This document shows, piece after piece, positions 30,564-38,800 of a DNA stretch of 64,000 nt (positions within the stretch are counted from its first letter, which is position 1; each line of letters starts with the position of its first letter). The notes beneath the pieces are model-generated. The model made no database searches, was not told where the DNA came from, and saw nothing but the letters and a program-made list of their open reading frames with translations. The position numbers were made by a program, and so were the translations under genes. The stretch spans positions 1 through 64,000 of the forward strand of contig NZ_LGDY01000125.1 of the NCBI RefSeq assembly GCF_001279525.1. Direction: 5' to 3'. This DNA comes from Nocardia sp. NRRL S-836 (lineage in GTDB: Bacteria; Actinomycetota; Actinomycetes; Mycobacteriales; Pseudonocardiaceae).

Positions 30564-31082
30564 GTGAGGTTGTCCCGGCGCCAGTTGTTCACGGCCGCCG
30601 CAGTGGCGGCGCTCTCGTCATCGGAACTGTCAGCGGAAACGCCCGCGGGCGCGTCCACCGGCTCGGCGGCGGTGGCCGCGCCGGTGCGCACCCGCGGTGG
30701 CGAGGTCCGCGTCGGTGACTGGGAGCGGTACTACCTCGGGCTCGACGGTGGAGCCCACCAGAAGGCGCTCGGCGCGTTGGACATCGCGCACCGCGATGGC
30801 GTCCACGCCGACGAGCAGAACCTGGTGGTGCCGGTCGAGTCCGTGCGGCGGGCCGCACTGGAGTTCGGCGACCACGCTGCCGCCGACGTGCTGCGCGACC
30901 GGTTCGAGCTCGACTCGCCGTCGATGCTGGGGCGCGGGCTCCGGCTGGTGCTCGGCCAAGACGGCCTGGAGCAGCGCTACCTCGACGAACCGGCCCTGCA
31001 GCTGCGTTACCTCGGACATCGGCGGCGCTTCGCGGGCTTCGTGCTGCCGATGCCGGCGGCGGTCCGCGAAGCGCTCGCCTGA
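30564..31082 (+). CDS. Putative Tat-exported protein of unknown function
   Basis: This 172-residue protein has a twin-arginine-type leader (LSRRQLFTAAAVAALSS) followed by an Ala/Gly/Ser-rich linker. After that comes an unrecognised domain with VGDWERYYLGLDGG and a C-terminal basic stretch. The GTG at 30564 has GGAGG upstream. It marks the junction between the conserved core and the biosynthetic island. The domain could bind a cofactor, if the Tat signal is real, but no motif supports that. Confidence 0.6.
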   Translation: MRLSRRQLFTAAAVAALSSSELSAETPAGASTGSAAVAAPVRTRGGEVRVGDWERYYLGLDGGAHQKALGALDIAHRDGVHADEQNLVVPVESVRRAALEFGDHAAADVLRDRFELDSPSMLGRGLRLVLGQDGLEQRYLDEPALQLRYLGHRRRFAGFVLPMPAAVREALA

Positions 31083-31092
31083 GCCCGGTGCG

Positions 31093-32025
31093 TCAGCCCA
31101 GCTGCGGTGCCACGTCCGCGGCGACCTCGGTGATGTGGTCGAGGTCGGCCAGGTCGAGCACCTGCAGGTAGACGCGCTGGATTCCCGTCTGCTCGCGCCA
31201 GCTGCCGATGCGGTCGACGACCTCGGCCGGGGTGCCGCACAGGCCGTTGGTCTTGAGCTCGTCGACCTCGCGGCCGATGGCGGCGGCACGGCGGGCGACG
31301 TCGGCGTCGGTGCGTCCGACGCAGGCGACGAGCGCGACGGAGCGGATGATCTCCTCCGGGTCGCGGTCGATCTCCGCGCACGCGGCGTCGACGCGGGCGT
31401 ACTGCTCGACGGCGTCGGCGATGCGGACGAACGGCAGGTTGAACTCGGTGGCGTACGAGGCGGCCAGCGCCGGGGTGCGGCGGGCGCCCATGCCGCCGAT
31501 CAGCACCGGCACCCGCTCCTGGGCGGGCTTGGGCAGTGCCGGGGAGTCGGTCAGCGAGTAGTGCTTGCCCTCGAAGGAGAACGTGCCGCCCAGCGGCGTC
31601 TCCCAGAGGCCGGTGATGATGGCGAGCTGCTCCTCGTACCGCTCGAAGCGCTCCCCCAGCGCCGGAAACGGGATGCCGTAGGCGGTGTGCTCGTCCTCGT
31701 ACCAGCCCGCGCCGATGCCGAACTCGACGCGGCCGCCGGACATCTGGTCGACCTGGGCGACGCTGATGGCGAGCGGACCGGGGTAGCGGAACGTCGCGGC
31801 GGTCATCAGCGTGCCCAGGCGGATGGTCGACGTGTCACGGGCCAGGCCCGCGAACGTGATCCACGGGTCGGTGGGGCCGGGCAGACCGTCGGCCGATCCC
31901 ATCTTCAGGTAGTGGTCGGAGCGGAAGAAGGCGCCGTAGCCGGCGTCCTCCGCGGTCCGCGCCACCCGGAGCAGGTCGTCGTAGCTCGCCCCCTGCTGGG
32001 GCTCGGTGAAGATGCGAAGTTCCAC
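31093..32025 (-). CDS. LLM-class F420-dependent oxidoreductase (TIGR03560-like)
   Basis: This luciferase-like TIM-barrel oxidoreductase probably uses F420. The N-terminal ELRIFTEPQQGASYDDLLR, GAFFRSDHYL, DTSTIRLGTLM and GRVEFGIGAGWYEDEH match the actinobacterial group. The GTG at 32025 (VELRIF) is preferred over the open upstream frame because the family starts there. The product is 310 residues. It is downstream of the racemase-like gene and could be a polyketide tailoring enzyme or a neighbouring housekeeping gene. Confidence 0.85.
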   Translation of the reverse strand: MELRIFTEPQQGASYDDLLRVARTAEDAGYGAFFRSDHYLKMGSADGLPGPTDPWITFAGLARDTSTIRLGTLMTAATFRYPGPLAISVAQVDQMSGGRVEFGIGAGWYEDEHTAYGIPFPALGERFERYEEQLAIITGLWETPLGGTFSFEGKHYSLTDSPALPKPAQERVPVLIGGMGARRTPALAASYATEFNLPFVRIADAVEQYARVDAACAEIDRDPEEIIRSVALVACVGRTDADVARRAAAIGREVDELKTNGLCGTPAEVVDRIGSWREQTGIQRVYLQVLDLADLDHITEVAADVAPQLG

Positions 32026-32035
32026 GCGACCGAAT

Positions 32036-33031
32036 CTAGTCCGCGGAAAAGCGCGGCGCAGGAACGGCGGCACCGTCCCGGGTGAACACCCCGCGCGCCA
32101 CCAGGTGCGGGTGCGCGGTCGCCTCCTCCAGCGACAGCACCGGGGTCACGCAGGCGTCGGACGCGGCGAACACCTCCGACCACTCGTCACGGGTGCGGGT
32201 CAGGAACACCTCGGCGAACGTCTTGCGCAGCAACGGCCAGCCGTCCCGGTCCGACTGGCCCGGCAGGTCGTCGGCGCCCAGGCCGAGACCCGCCAGCAAC
32301 AACGCGTAGAACTGCGGTTCGAGCGCCCCGACCGCCACCGAACGGCCGTCCGCGCACTCGTAGAGCGAGTAGAACGGGCAGCCACCGTCCAGCAGGTTCG
32401 AGTCGGGGGCGTCGGTCCACACCGACTGCGCCTTCATCGACCAGATCATCTGCGCCAGCGACGCCACACCGTCCACGATCGCCGCGTCGACGACCTGGCC
32501 GCGGCCGGTGCGCTGCCGTTCCCACAGCGCCGCCAGCACGCCGAGCACCAGGTACAGCGACCCACCGCCGAAGTCGCCGACCAGGTTCAGCGGCGGTTTG
32601 CCGATCGCGTGCAGGACACCGGTCACGGCCAGGTAGTTGATGTCGTGCCCGGCGCGCTGGGCCAGCGGCCCGTCCTGGCCCCACCCGGTCATCCGCGCGT
32701 AGACCAGGCCGGGGTTGACGGCGAGGCAGTCGGACGGGCCGAGCCCGAGCCGTTCCAGCACCCCGGGCCGGAAGCCCTCGATCACCACGTCGGCCGCGGC
32801 GACCAACGACAGCACCTCGGCGCGGCCGGCGGCCGACTTCAGGTCAGCGGACACCGAACGCCTGCCGCGCAACAGGAAGTCGCGGGAGGCGTCCGGCACC
32901 ACGGACAGGCCGCCGGACGGACGCTCGACGCGCACGACCTCCGCGCCGAGGTCCGCGAGCAGCATCGCACCGTGCGGACCGGGGCCGATGCCGCCGAACT
33001 CGACGACCTTCAGGCCCTGCAACGGGTTCAT
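32036..33031 (-). CDS. CoA-transferase family III protein, alpha-methylacyl-CoA racemase-like
   Basis: This 331-residue protein of the CaiB/BaiF family closely resembles alpha-methylacyl-CoA racemases. Shared blocks are [52 protein letters not shown] and [18 protein letters not shown]. Such racemases epimerise 2-methylacyl-CoA thioesters through an enolate. The ATG overlaps the stop of the ABM gene, so the two are coupled. A role in setting the configuration of a branched starter unit is my inference. Confidence 0.88.
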   Translation of the reverse strand: MNPLQGLKVVEFGGIGPGPHGAMLLADLGAEVVRVERPSGGLSVVPDASRDFLLRGRRSVSADLKSAAGRAEVLSLVAAADVVIEGFRPGVLERLGLGPSDCLAVNPGLVYARMTGWGQDGPLAQRAGHDINYLAVTGVLHAIGKPPLNLVGDFGGGSLYLVLGVLAALWERQRTGRGQVVDAAIVDGVASLAQMIWSMKAQSVWTDAPDSNLLDGGCPFYSLYECADGRSVAVGALEPQFYALLLAGLGLGADDLPGQSDRDGWPLLRKTFAEVFLTRTRDEWSEVFAASDACVTPVLSLEEATAHPHLVARGVFTRDGAAVPAPRFSAD

Positions 33032-33339
33032 CAGGCCGCTTCGGCGACGGGCGCGTCGAACGACAGCCGCGGGCCGAAGACGGCGCCCTGCGACTCGGCC
33101 AGGCCGCGCATCGCCTTGGCGTGGTTGCCGAAGTCGGGGTGCGCCAGCGCGGCGCGCAGGGCGTCCGCGCTCTCCCACAGGGCGATGTTGATGTACGAGG
33201 TCGGCTCGTCGAGCTGGCGCGAGAGCGTGTACTTGATGAGGCCGGGCTGGGCGCGCAGGAACGCGGCCGTGGAGTCGAAGGCCTTCTCGAACTCCTCGGC
33301 CTCGCCGGTGAGCGTGAAGCGGTTGACGAAGGTGATCAT
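33031..33339 (-). CDS. ABM-domain monooxygenase-like protein
   Basis: This 102-residue antibiotic-biosynthesis-monooxygenase fold protein begins [20 protein letters not shown] and contains [16 protein letters not shown] and [16 protein letters not shown]. Cofactor-free members (TcmH, ActVA-ORF6, DnrG/AknX) oxidise anthrones to anthraquinones in aromatic polyketide pathways. The ATG at 33339 is preferred to the frame start at 33369. It is coupled to the racemase-like gene and divergent from the cyclase. Quinone formation is plausible but unproven. Confidence 0.82.
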   Translation of the reverse strand: MITFVNRFTLTGEAEEFEKAFDSTAAFLRAQPGLIKYTLSRQLDEPTSYINIALWESADALRAALAHPDFGNHAKAMRGLAESQGAVFGPRLSFDAPVAEAA

Positions 33340-33433
33340 CGCGAGGCACTCCCCAATAGGACCGGACACCTGCGACGACCATGCACACCGCGTCTTGAGA
33401 CGTGCTCAAGGAACGCCCGTCACGCTCGTGGAC

Positions 33434-34210
33434 ATGCGCATCATCGATCTGTCTTCCCCCATTGACGCATCCGCGTACGAAGCGGACCCGGTGACGCACG
33501 AGGTGCTCACGGCCGCCCAGGGTGCCGAACACATGGCCGAGCAGCTGAAGGCCCGGCTGGGCATCGAGTTCGACGTCTCCGTGCTGCGGGACTCGGAGTT
33601 CCTGACGCTGGACCGGATCAGCCTGACCTCCCACACCGGCACCCACGTCGACGCCCCCAGCCACTACGGCTCGAAGACCACCTATGGCACCGGGATCCCG
33701 CGGCACATCGACGAGATGCCGCTGGAGTGGTTCCACAACCCCGGCGTGAAGCTCGACGTGCGCGGCCACGGCACCGGTGCCATCGGCCCCGAGGTGCTGG
33801 AGAAGGAGTTCGCCCGCATCGGCTACACGCCGAAGCCGATGGACATCGTCGTCCTCGACACCGGTGCCGCGCAGTACGCGGGCACGCAGACCTACTTCAC
33901 CGAGTACACCGGCCTCGACGGGCCCGCCACGAACCTGTTGCTGGACCTGGGGGTCAAGGTGATCGCGACCGACGCGTTCAGCCTCGACGCGCCGTTCCCC
34001 GACATCGTCAAGCGCTACCTGGCGACTGAAGACGAGAGCGTGCTGTGGCCCGCGCACTTCGCCGGCCGCGACCGCGAGTACTGCCAGATCGAACGGCTCG
34101 CGAACCTGGAGGCGTTGCCGGACTTCGGCTTCACCGTCGTCGCGTTCCCGGTGAAGATCAAGGGCGCTGGTGCCGGCTGGACCCGTGCGGTGGCGCTGCT
34201 CGACGACTAG
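33434..34210 (+). CDS. PF04199 polyketide cyclase/hydrolase (DpsY/MtmX-like)
   Basis: This 258-residue putative cyclase belongs to the metal-dependent PF04199 family. The signature [13 protein letters not shown] is present, with IIDLSSPID at the start and [12 protein letters not shown] later. In anthracycline and aureolic acid pathways, members of this kind close later rings of the polyketide; other members are kynurenine formamidases. Here the type II PKS context favours a later-ring cyclase. It is the only plus-strand gene in the left part of the cluster. Confidence 0.85.
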   Translation: MRIIDLSSPIDASAYEADPVTHEVLTAAQGAEHMAEQLKARLGIEFDVSVLRDSEFLTLDRISLTSHTGTHVDAPSHYGSKTTYGTGIPRHIDEMPLEWFHNPGVKLDVRGHGTGAIGPEVLEKEFARIGYTPKPMDIVVLDTGAAQYAGTQTYFTEYTGLDGPATNLLLDLGVKVIATDAFSLDAPFPDIVKRYLATEDESVLWPAHFAGRDREYCQIERLANLEALPDFGFTVVAFPVKIKGAGAGWTRAVALLDD

Positions 34211-34324
34211 GTCTCAAGTGAGAGCTGAATCACCAAACCTACCGTGAAAGGTATGGAGAGCAACGAAATATGGCCGCCCGAGAACGAAGACCACATCGTT
34301 CGCGGGATCGACTGAACATCCGTG

Positions 34325-34360
34325 AAGGGGCCGCCCACTCGTCGGAGGGGGCGGCCCTTT
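34325..34360. terminator. Bidirectional terminator between the cyclase and acyltransferase genes
   Basis: The stem GGGCCGCCC (34328-34336) pairs with GGGCGGCCC (about 34349-34357) and is followed by TTT on the plus strand. It sits between two converging genes. Confidence 0.7.
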
Positions 34361-34369
34361 CGTGTCGCG

Positions 34370-35287
34370 TCACACCAGCCGGGCGCGAGCGGCGTCGACC
34401 GAGTCCGCGGCGTCCAGCAGCGGCAGCACGGCGGAGGCACCCGACCGCACCGCCTTCGTGCGGCGCGCGAACGACGTCAGGGTCTGGCCGGGGCCGGCTT
34501 CCACCAGCAGCACGTCGTACATCGCCACCAGCTCGTTGAGCGCCGGTCCGAAGTAGACGGCGTCGGTCAGCTGGCGGGTCCAGAACCGCGGCGACACCGC
34601 GTCGGCCTCGGTCATCAGCTTGCCCGTGTAACCGGAGTACAGCGGCAGCCGCGGTGCGCGAGGTGACACGGTCCACGCGGCCAGCGCCTCGTCCACGGCG
34701 GGTTGCATCGCCGGGCTGTGGAACGGCGTCGACGCCGGCACCGTCACCACGATGTACTCGTCGGCCTCCAGCCGTGCCCGCACGCGGGCCAGCGGTTCGT
34801 CGGACCCGGCCAGCATCGTCTGCCGCGCCGAGTTCACCGCGGCGATCGCGACGTCACCCTCCAGGTACGGCAGCAGGTCGGCCTCGGACGCCGCCACCGC
34901 CAGCATGCCGCCGGACGGGATCGACACCGCCGACACCACCCGGTCCCGTACCAGCGACACCGCTTCCGCCAGGGTGAAGACACCGGCCAGGGTCGCCGCG
35001 ACGACCTCACCGGCGGAGTGCCCGATCAGCGCGACCGGCTCGACGCCCCACGACAGCACGGTGCGCCCCAGCGCGTAGTCGACGGCGAACAACAACGGCT
35101 GCGCGCGCGACACGTGGTCGACGTCGGCGCCGGAGAGCCAGTCCTCGCAGGCCACTGACCCGACCTCGCCGAACAGCTCGACCACCTCGTCGACCACGGC
35201 GGTGAACACGGGCTCGGTGCCGTACAGCGACGCCGCCATCCGCGGGTACTGCGACCCCTGCCCCGGAAACATCAGTGCCACGTCCAC
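34370..35287 (-). CDS. Malonyl-CoA:ACP-type acyltransferase (starter/editing AT)
   Basis: This stand-alone acyltransferase of 305 residues has the FPGQGSQ N-terminus, nucleophile Ser91 in GHSAG and catalytic His190 in STPFHSPAM. In type II systems with non-acetate starters (DpsD, ZhuC), such ATs pair with a KAS III. They either load or edit the ACP. A KAS III-like gene is at 48050. A strong hairpin (35339-35377) separates this gene from the KS genes upstream. Confidence 0.9.
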   Translation of the reverse strand: MDVALMFPGQGSQYPRMAASLYGTEPVFTAVVDEVVELFGEVGSVACEDWLSGADVDHVSRAQPLLFAVDYALGRTVLSWGVEPVALIGHSAGEVVAATLAGVFTLAEAVSLVRDRVVSAVSIPSGGMLAVAASEADLLPYLEGDVAIAAVNSARQTMLAGSDEPLARVRARLEADEYIVVTVPASTPFHSPAMQPAVDEALAAWTVSPRAPRLPLYSGYTGKLMTEADAVSPRFWTRQLTDAVYFGPALNELVAMYDVLLVEAGPGQTLTSFARRTKAVRSGASAVLPLLDAADSVDAARARLV

Positions 35288-35300
35288 AAAAGCCTCCAGA

Positions 35301-35329
35301 AACGTGCCCAGGTAAGAACGTGCCCAGGT
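35301..35329. repeat. Two 13-bp direct repeats upstream of the acyltransferase gene
   Basis: AACGTGCCCAGGT occurs at 35301-35313 and 35317-35329, a 16-bp period, directly upstream of the minus-strand acyltransferase start. It may be a regulator site or a small duplication. Confidence 0.6.
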
Positions 35330-35338
35330 CGAGAACGG

Positions 35339-35377
35339 CTCAGGGGCCGTGAGGGACGAACCCCCACGGCCCCTGAG
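35339..35377 (-). terminator. Terminator or attenuator between KS-beta and acyltransferase genes
   Basis: The arm CTCAGGGGCCGTGAGGG (35339-35355) pairs with 35361-35377 with one mismatch and a five-base loop, 12 bases past the KS-beta stop. Confidence 0.75.
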
Positions 35378-35389
35378 AAACGGGTGACA

Positions 35390-36604
35390 TCACCTGTACT
35401 CGCGAACCACCATGGCGGAGTTGAACCCGCCCTTGCCGCGCCCGAGCACCAGGGCGGCCTTGATCTTGCCGTGCCGCGCCTCGTTCAGGACGAGGTCGAG
35501 CTCGTACTCCGGCACGGGGTTCTCGACGTTGACGGTCGGCGGGATCGCGCTCCAGTAGATGGAGAGGATCGCCGACGCCACGTCCAGGGACCCGCCACCG
35601 GCGAAGAGCCGCCCGGTCATGGTCTTCGGTGCCGTCACGGGAACCCCGTACGGACCGAAGATGCCCTTGATGGCATCGGCCTCCGCCTTGTCGAGCTCCG
35701 GGATGCCCGCCGCGTCGGCGAACACCACGTCGATCTCCGAGGCGTCCATGCCGGCGTCGCGCAGCGCGAGCTCCGCCGCCCGCTTCAGCCCCGGCTCCCG
35801 CGAGGGCATCCGCGAGTCGAACGTCGAGGCGTACCCGACGATCTCGCCGTAGATGCGGGTGCCGGGACGACCGGCGGCCGACTCCGGCGTCTCCAGCACC
35901 ATGATCGCGCCGCCCTCACCGGCGACGTACCCGGAGGCGTCGCGGTCGAACGGCAGGTAGGCGCGCTTCGGGTTGTTGTTGCGCGACAGGCGACCCGATG
36001 CCTGGTGGGCCACCCAGGCCCACGGGCACAGCGACGAGTCCATGCCGCCGGTCAGCGCGAGCTGGACGCCCTTGCGCAGCTGCCGCCGGGCGTGCCCGAT
36101 GGAGTCGATGCCACCGGCCTGCTCGGACACCACCACCGCGCCGGGACCGCGTGTGCCGTGCCGGATGGAGATCTGGCCCGTGTTGACCGCGTAGAACCAC
36201 GCGAACGACTGGTACGCCGAGACGTACTCCGGGCCCTGGTGCCACAGCTTCTGCAGTTCGCGCTGCCCGAACTCGTACCCGCCCGCCGTCGCCGCGGTGA
36301 TCACCGCGATGTCGGTGTCGGGGATGTCGTTCGGCTGCACGCCCGCACCACGCAACGCCCAGTCCGTGCCGACGAGGGTCAGCCGCGTCATGTGGTCCGT
36401 CTGCGGCAGCAGGCGACCCTGCAGGTGCCGCCCTGCCTCGAAGCCGGGCACCTCACCGGCGATCTTCGCCCAGTAGTTCGCGCTGTCGAACCGGGTGATC
36501 GGCTTGATCGCCGCCTCACCGTGCAGGGTCGCCCGCCAGTACGCGGTCGGCCCCAGCCCGTTCGGCGACGCGATGCCGATTCCCGTCACCACCGCCCGAG
36601 TCAC
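35390..36604 (-). CDS. Type II PKS ketosynthase beta / chain-length factor
   Basis: This is the chain-length factor partner of KS-alpha. The active-site Cys is replaced by Gln162 in VVVSEQAGGIDS, the hallmark of KS-beta. The rest matches act-type CLFs closely (YEFGQRELQKLW, SFAWFYAVNTGQISIRHG, MDSSLCPWAW). The gate region reads TAGGYEF. The GTG start overlaps the KS-alpha stop by four bases; the open frame upstream is an antisense-like extension. The length is 404 residues. Chain length cannot be fixed from sequence alone. Confidence 0.96.
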   Translation of the reverse strand: MTRAVVTGIGIASPNGLGPTAYWRATLHGEAAIKPITRFDSANYWAKIAGEVPGFEAGRHLQGRLLPQTDHMTRLTLVGTDWALRGAGVQPNDIPDTDIAVITAATAGGYEFGQRELQKLWHQGPEYVSAYQSFAWFYAVNTGQISIRHGTRGPGAVVVSEQAGGIDSIGHARRQLRKGVQLALTGGMDSSLCPWAWVAHQASGRLSRNNNPKRAYLPFDRDASGYVAGEGGAIMVLETPESAAGRPGTRIYGEIVGYASTFDSRMPSREPGLKRAAELALRDAGMDASEIDVVFADAAGIPELDKAEADAIKGIFGPYGVPVTAPKTMTGRLFAGGGSLDVASAILSIYWSAIPPTVNVENPVPEYELDLVLNEARHGKIKAALVLGRGKGGFNSAMVVREYR

Positions 36605-37869
36605 CGGCCTGCCCCTTCCACCTTCTTGAGCACCATGGCGCTCTGGAATCCACCGAAACCGCTGCCGACGGTCAGCACCGTGTCGACCTTCGCCTCGCGC
36701 GCGACCAGTGGCACGTAGTCCAGGTCGCACTCGGGGTCCGGCTCGTGCAGGTTCGCCGTCGGCGGGATGAGGCCCTCCTCGAACGCCAGCAGCGAGCCGA
36801 CGATCTCCAGCGAGCCGATCGCGCCGAGCGAGTGCCCGATCATCGACTTGAAGCCCGACACCGGCGTCTTGTAGGCGTGCGCACCGAGCGAACGCTTGAA
36901 CGCCGCCGTCTCGTGCAGGTCGTTCTGCTTGGTGCCCGAGCCGTGCGCGTTGATGTAGCCGACGTCGGTGGCGTCCGACCGCGCCTGCTTCAGCGCGATG
37001 TTGATGGCGTCGGACATCTCGATGCCCTCGGGGTGCAGGCCCGTCATGTGGTAGGCGTTGCACCGCGAGGCGAAGCCGGCGACCTCACCGTAGATGTGCG
37101 CACCGCGGGCGCGGGCGTGCTCCAGCTCTTCGAGCACGATGATCGCGCAACCCTCGCCCAGCACCAGGCCGTCGCGGGTCTTGTCGAACGGGCGGCACGC
37201 GGTGGTGGGGTCGTCGTTGCGGGTGCTGGACGCGCGGATCACGTCGAAGCACACCACGGTGATCGGGGAGAGCGGGGCCTCGGTGCCGCCGGTGACGACG
37301 ACGTCCGCGGAGCCCTCCATGATCAGCTCGGCCGCGTACCCGACCGAGTCGAGGCCGGAGGTGCAGCCCGTGGAGACCACGGAGACAGGTCCTTCCGCGC
37401 CGACCGTCCACGCCAGCTCCGTCGCCATCGAGGACGGCGTGAAGTAGTCGTAGAGGTGCGGGACGGCGTAGGACTGGTCGACCTCCCAGTACTTGCCCCG
37501 GTCGGAGCCGACGATGAACTCGCGCTCCAGCGAGGTCGTGCAGCCGACCGCGGTGCCGAGCGAGACACCGATGCGGCCGGGGTCGAGCTGGTCGAACTCG
37601 ATGCCCGAGTCGGCCATCGCTTCCCGGCCGGCCACGACGGCGAACTGCGCCGCGCGGTCCAGGCGCCGGATCTCCTGCGGCGAGAGGCCCTCGCGCACCG
37701 GGTCGAAGTCTGCCTCGCCCGCCATGCGGGAGCGGTACGGAGACGCGTCGAAGTGCGTGATGATCCGAGTCGCCGTACGCCCTTCGGACAGCAGTTTCCA
37801 ATACGCCTTCGTTCCGATGCCACCAGGTGCTACCACGCCCACACCGGTGATGACGGCGCGACGACTCAT
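36601..37869 (-). CDS. Type II PKS ketosynthase alpha
   Basis: This condensing enzyme elongates the ACP-bound poly-beta-ketone together with the chain-length factor. The nucleophile Cys169 is in VSTGCTSGLDS, with His309 (NAHGSGTKQND) and His346 (MIGHSLGA). Substrate-pocket blocks such as CFDVIRASSTRNDDP are typical of type II KS-alpha. The ATG at 37869 overlaps the stop of the upstream gene. The product is 422 residues. It forms a coupled KS-alpha/KS-beta pair. Confidence 0.97.
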   Translation of the reverse strand: MSRRAVITGVGVVAPGGIGTKAYWKLLSEGRTATRIITHFDASPYRSRMAGEADFDPVREGLSPQEIRRLDRAAQFAVVAGREAMADSGIEFDQLDPGRIGVSLGTAVGCTTSLEREFIVGSDRGKYWEVDQSYAVPHLYDYFTPSSMATELAWTVGAEGPVSVVSTGCTSGLDSVGYAAELIMEGSADVVVTGGTEAPLSPITVVCFDVIRASSTRNDDPTTACRPFDKTRDGLVLGEGCAIIVLEELEHARARGAHIYGEVAGFASRCNAYHMTGLHPEGIEMSDAINIALKQARSDATDVGYINAHGSGTKQNDLHETAAFKRSLGAHAYKTPVSGFKSMIGHSLGAIGSLEIVGSLLAFEEGLIPPTANLHEPDPECDLDYVPLVAREAKVDTVLTVGSGFGGFQSAMVLKKVEGAGR

Positions 37870-38579
37870 CGGACACCTCCAATCGTGGTCTGTGCGGACA
37901 TGGTCTGCTCCAATCTCGGACAGGGCACGGGAGCGACCCCTGTTTCTGCCGGATGAACCGATGGTGGAACGGCCCGATCGAGGCCACCTCGAACGACGGC
38001 GTAGGACCCCTGTAGGAGCCCTGCCCCCGCATCGGCCGCGAACAGCTGCTTCGCGGCCGTCCCGCTGTCGTCGTGACAACCGAACCCAAGGGGCACACCG
38101 GTTTCCGCGACCACAGCGATGATCTCGCCCACCTGGTCGGGCCACAGTGCGCCCGCGGTGTCGTGCAGCATCACGGTCTCCGCCCCAGCCTCGGCGGCCG
38201 TCAGCACGACCTCGAGCGCGTGCTCGGGGTCGGCCAGCCAGCCGTCGAAGAAGTCCCGCGCCTCGACGACCACTCGCCGTCCGGCGCGCACCAGTTGACG
38301 CACGGCCTCCCGGACCACCGAGAAACCGTGCTCTTGAACAACCACCGCCACCGCGGGCGTTTCCGCGGCGAGCAGTGCCGTGAGGTCCTCCGCGCCACCG
38401 GAGGCGATGAGGGTGGCGGCCCGCAGCCGGAGCTCCAGGGCCGCCCTGCGGTAGAAGAGCCGGCCGGGCCTGCCCGCGTCGACGAACGTGACACCGAGCG
38501 CGTCGAGGCGCTGCGCCGCGACCAGCCGGTCCGATGTGGACTGGCCGGTGCGGCGCAGCGAGATGTCGTAGAGCTCCAC
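37866..38579 (-). CDS. Degenerate HMGL-like (citramalate/isopropylmalate synthase-related) protein
   Basis: This 237-residue protein resembles the TIM-barrel of LeuA/CimA enzymes: MELYDISLRR at the start, ARDFFDGWLADPEHALEVV, MLHDTAGALWP, and LGFGCHDDSGTA. Two metal-site motifs are altered. The usual LRDGxQ reads LRRTGQ, and the usual HxHND-type motif reads GCHDD. It also lacks the C-terminal regulatory part. It overlaps the KS-alpha start by four bases, so it is part of the PKS operon. It may be a diverged enzyme of starter supply or have lost catalysis. Confidence 0.7.
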   Translation of the reverse strand: MELYDISLRRTGQSTSDRLVAAQRLDALGVTFVDAGRPGRLFYRRAALELRLRAATLIASGGAEDLTALLAAETPAVAVVVQEHGFSVVREAVRQLVRAGRRVVVEARDFFDGWLADPEHALEVVLTAAEAGAETVMLHDTAGALWPDQVGEIIAVVAETGVPLGFGCHDDSGTAAKQLFAADAGAGLLQGSYAVVRGGLDRAVPPSVHPAETGVAPVPCPRLEQTMSAQTTIGGVR

Positions 38580-38603
38580 CCAGAACCCCTCGCGCTTCGA
38601 CGT

Positions 38604-38792
38604 TCAGAACCCCGACAGCAGCACCCGGGAGGCCTCGATCTCGTGGGCGCAGGGCGCCACGTCCGCGGAGGGACAACCCCTGCGCTGGTGTTCGATCGCG
38701 GCCTTCTCCAGGTACATGGACACCACGTGCAGTCCGTTGCGCCTCGCAGCGCGCGCCGCGGCGGTCAGCAGCTCCGCGCCACCCAGCCCCAT
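38604..38792 (-). CDS. Small PKS-operon protein of unknown function
   Basis: This 62-residue protein begins MGLGGAELLTAAARAARRNG and has a Cys-containing C-terminal half (RRGCPSADVAPCAHEIEASR). The ATG at 38792 has GAGG at a good distance; a GTG at 38804 overlapping the aromatase stop is an alternative. It lies between the aromatase and the HMGL-like gene, with short gaps. I recognise no family. The close packing and codon bias support it. Confidence 0.6.
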   Translation of the reverse strand: MGLGGAELLTAAARAARRNGLHVVSMYLEKAAIEHQRRGCPSADVAPCAHEIEASRVLLSGF

Positions 38793-38800
38793 CGCGCACC

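Noticed and set aside
34244..34315. Short frame of 20-23 codons (from ATG 34253 or GTG 34244) just before a terminator, considered as a second RiPP precursor
   Set aside because: It has no Cys and few cyclisable residues, the purine-rich stretch is only one base from the ATG, and it is not next to the YcaO gene. It is more likely chance.
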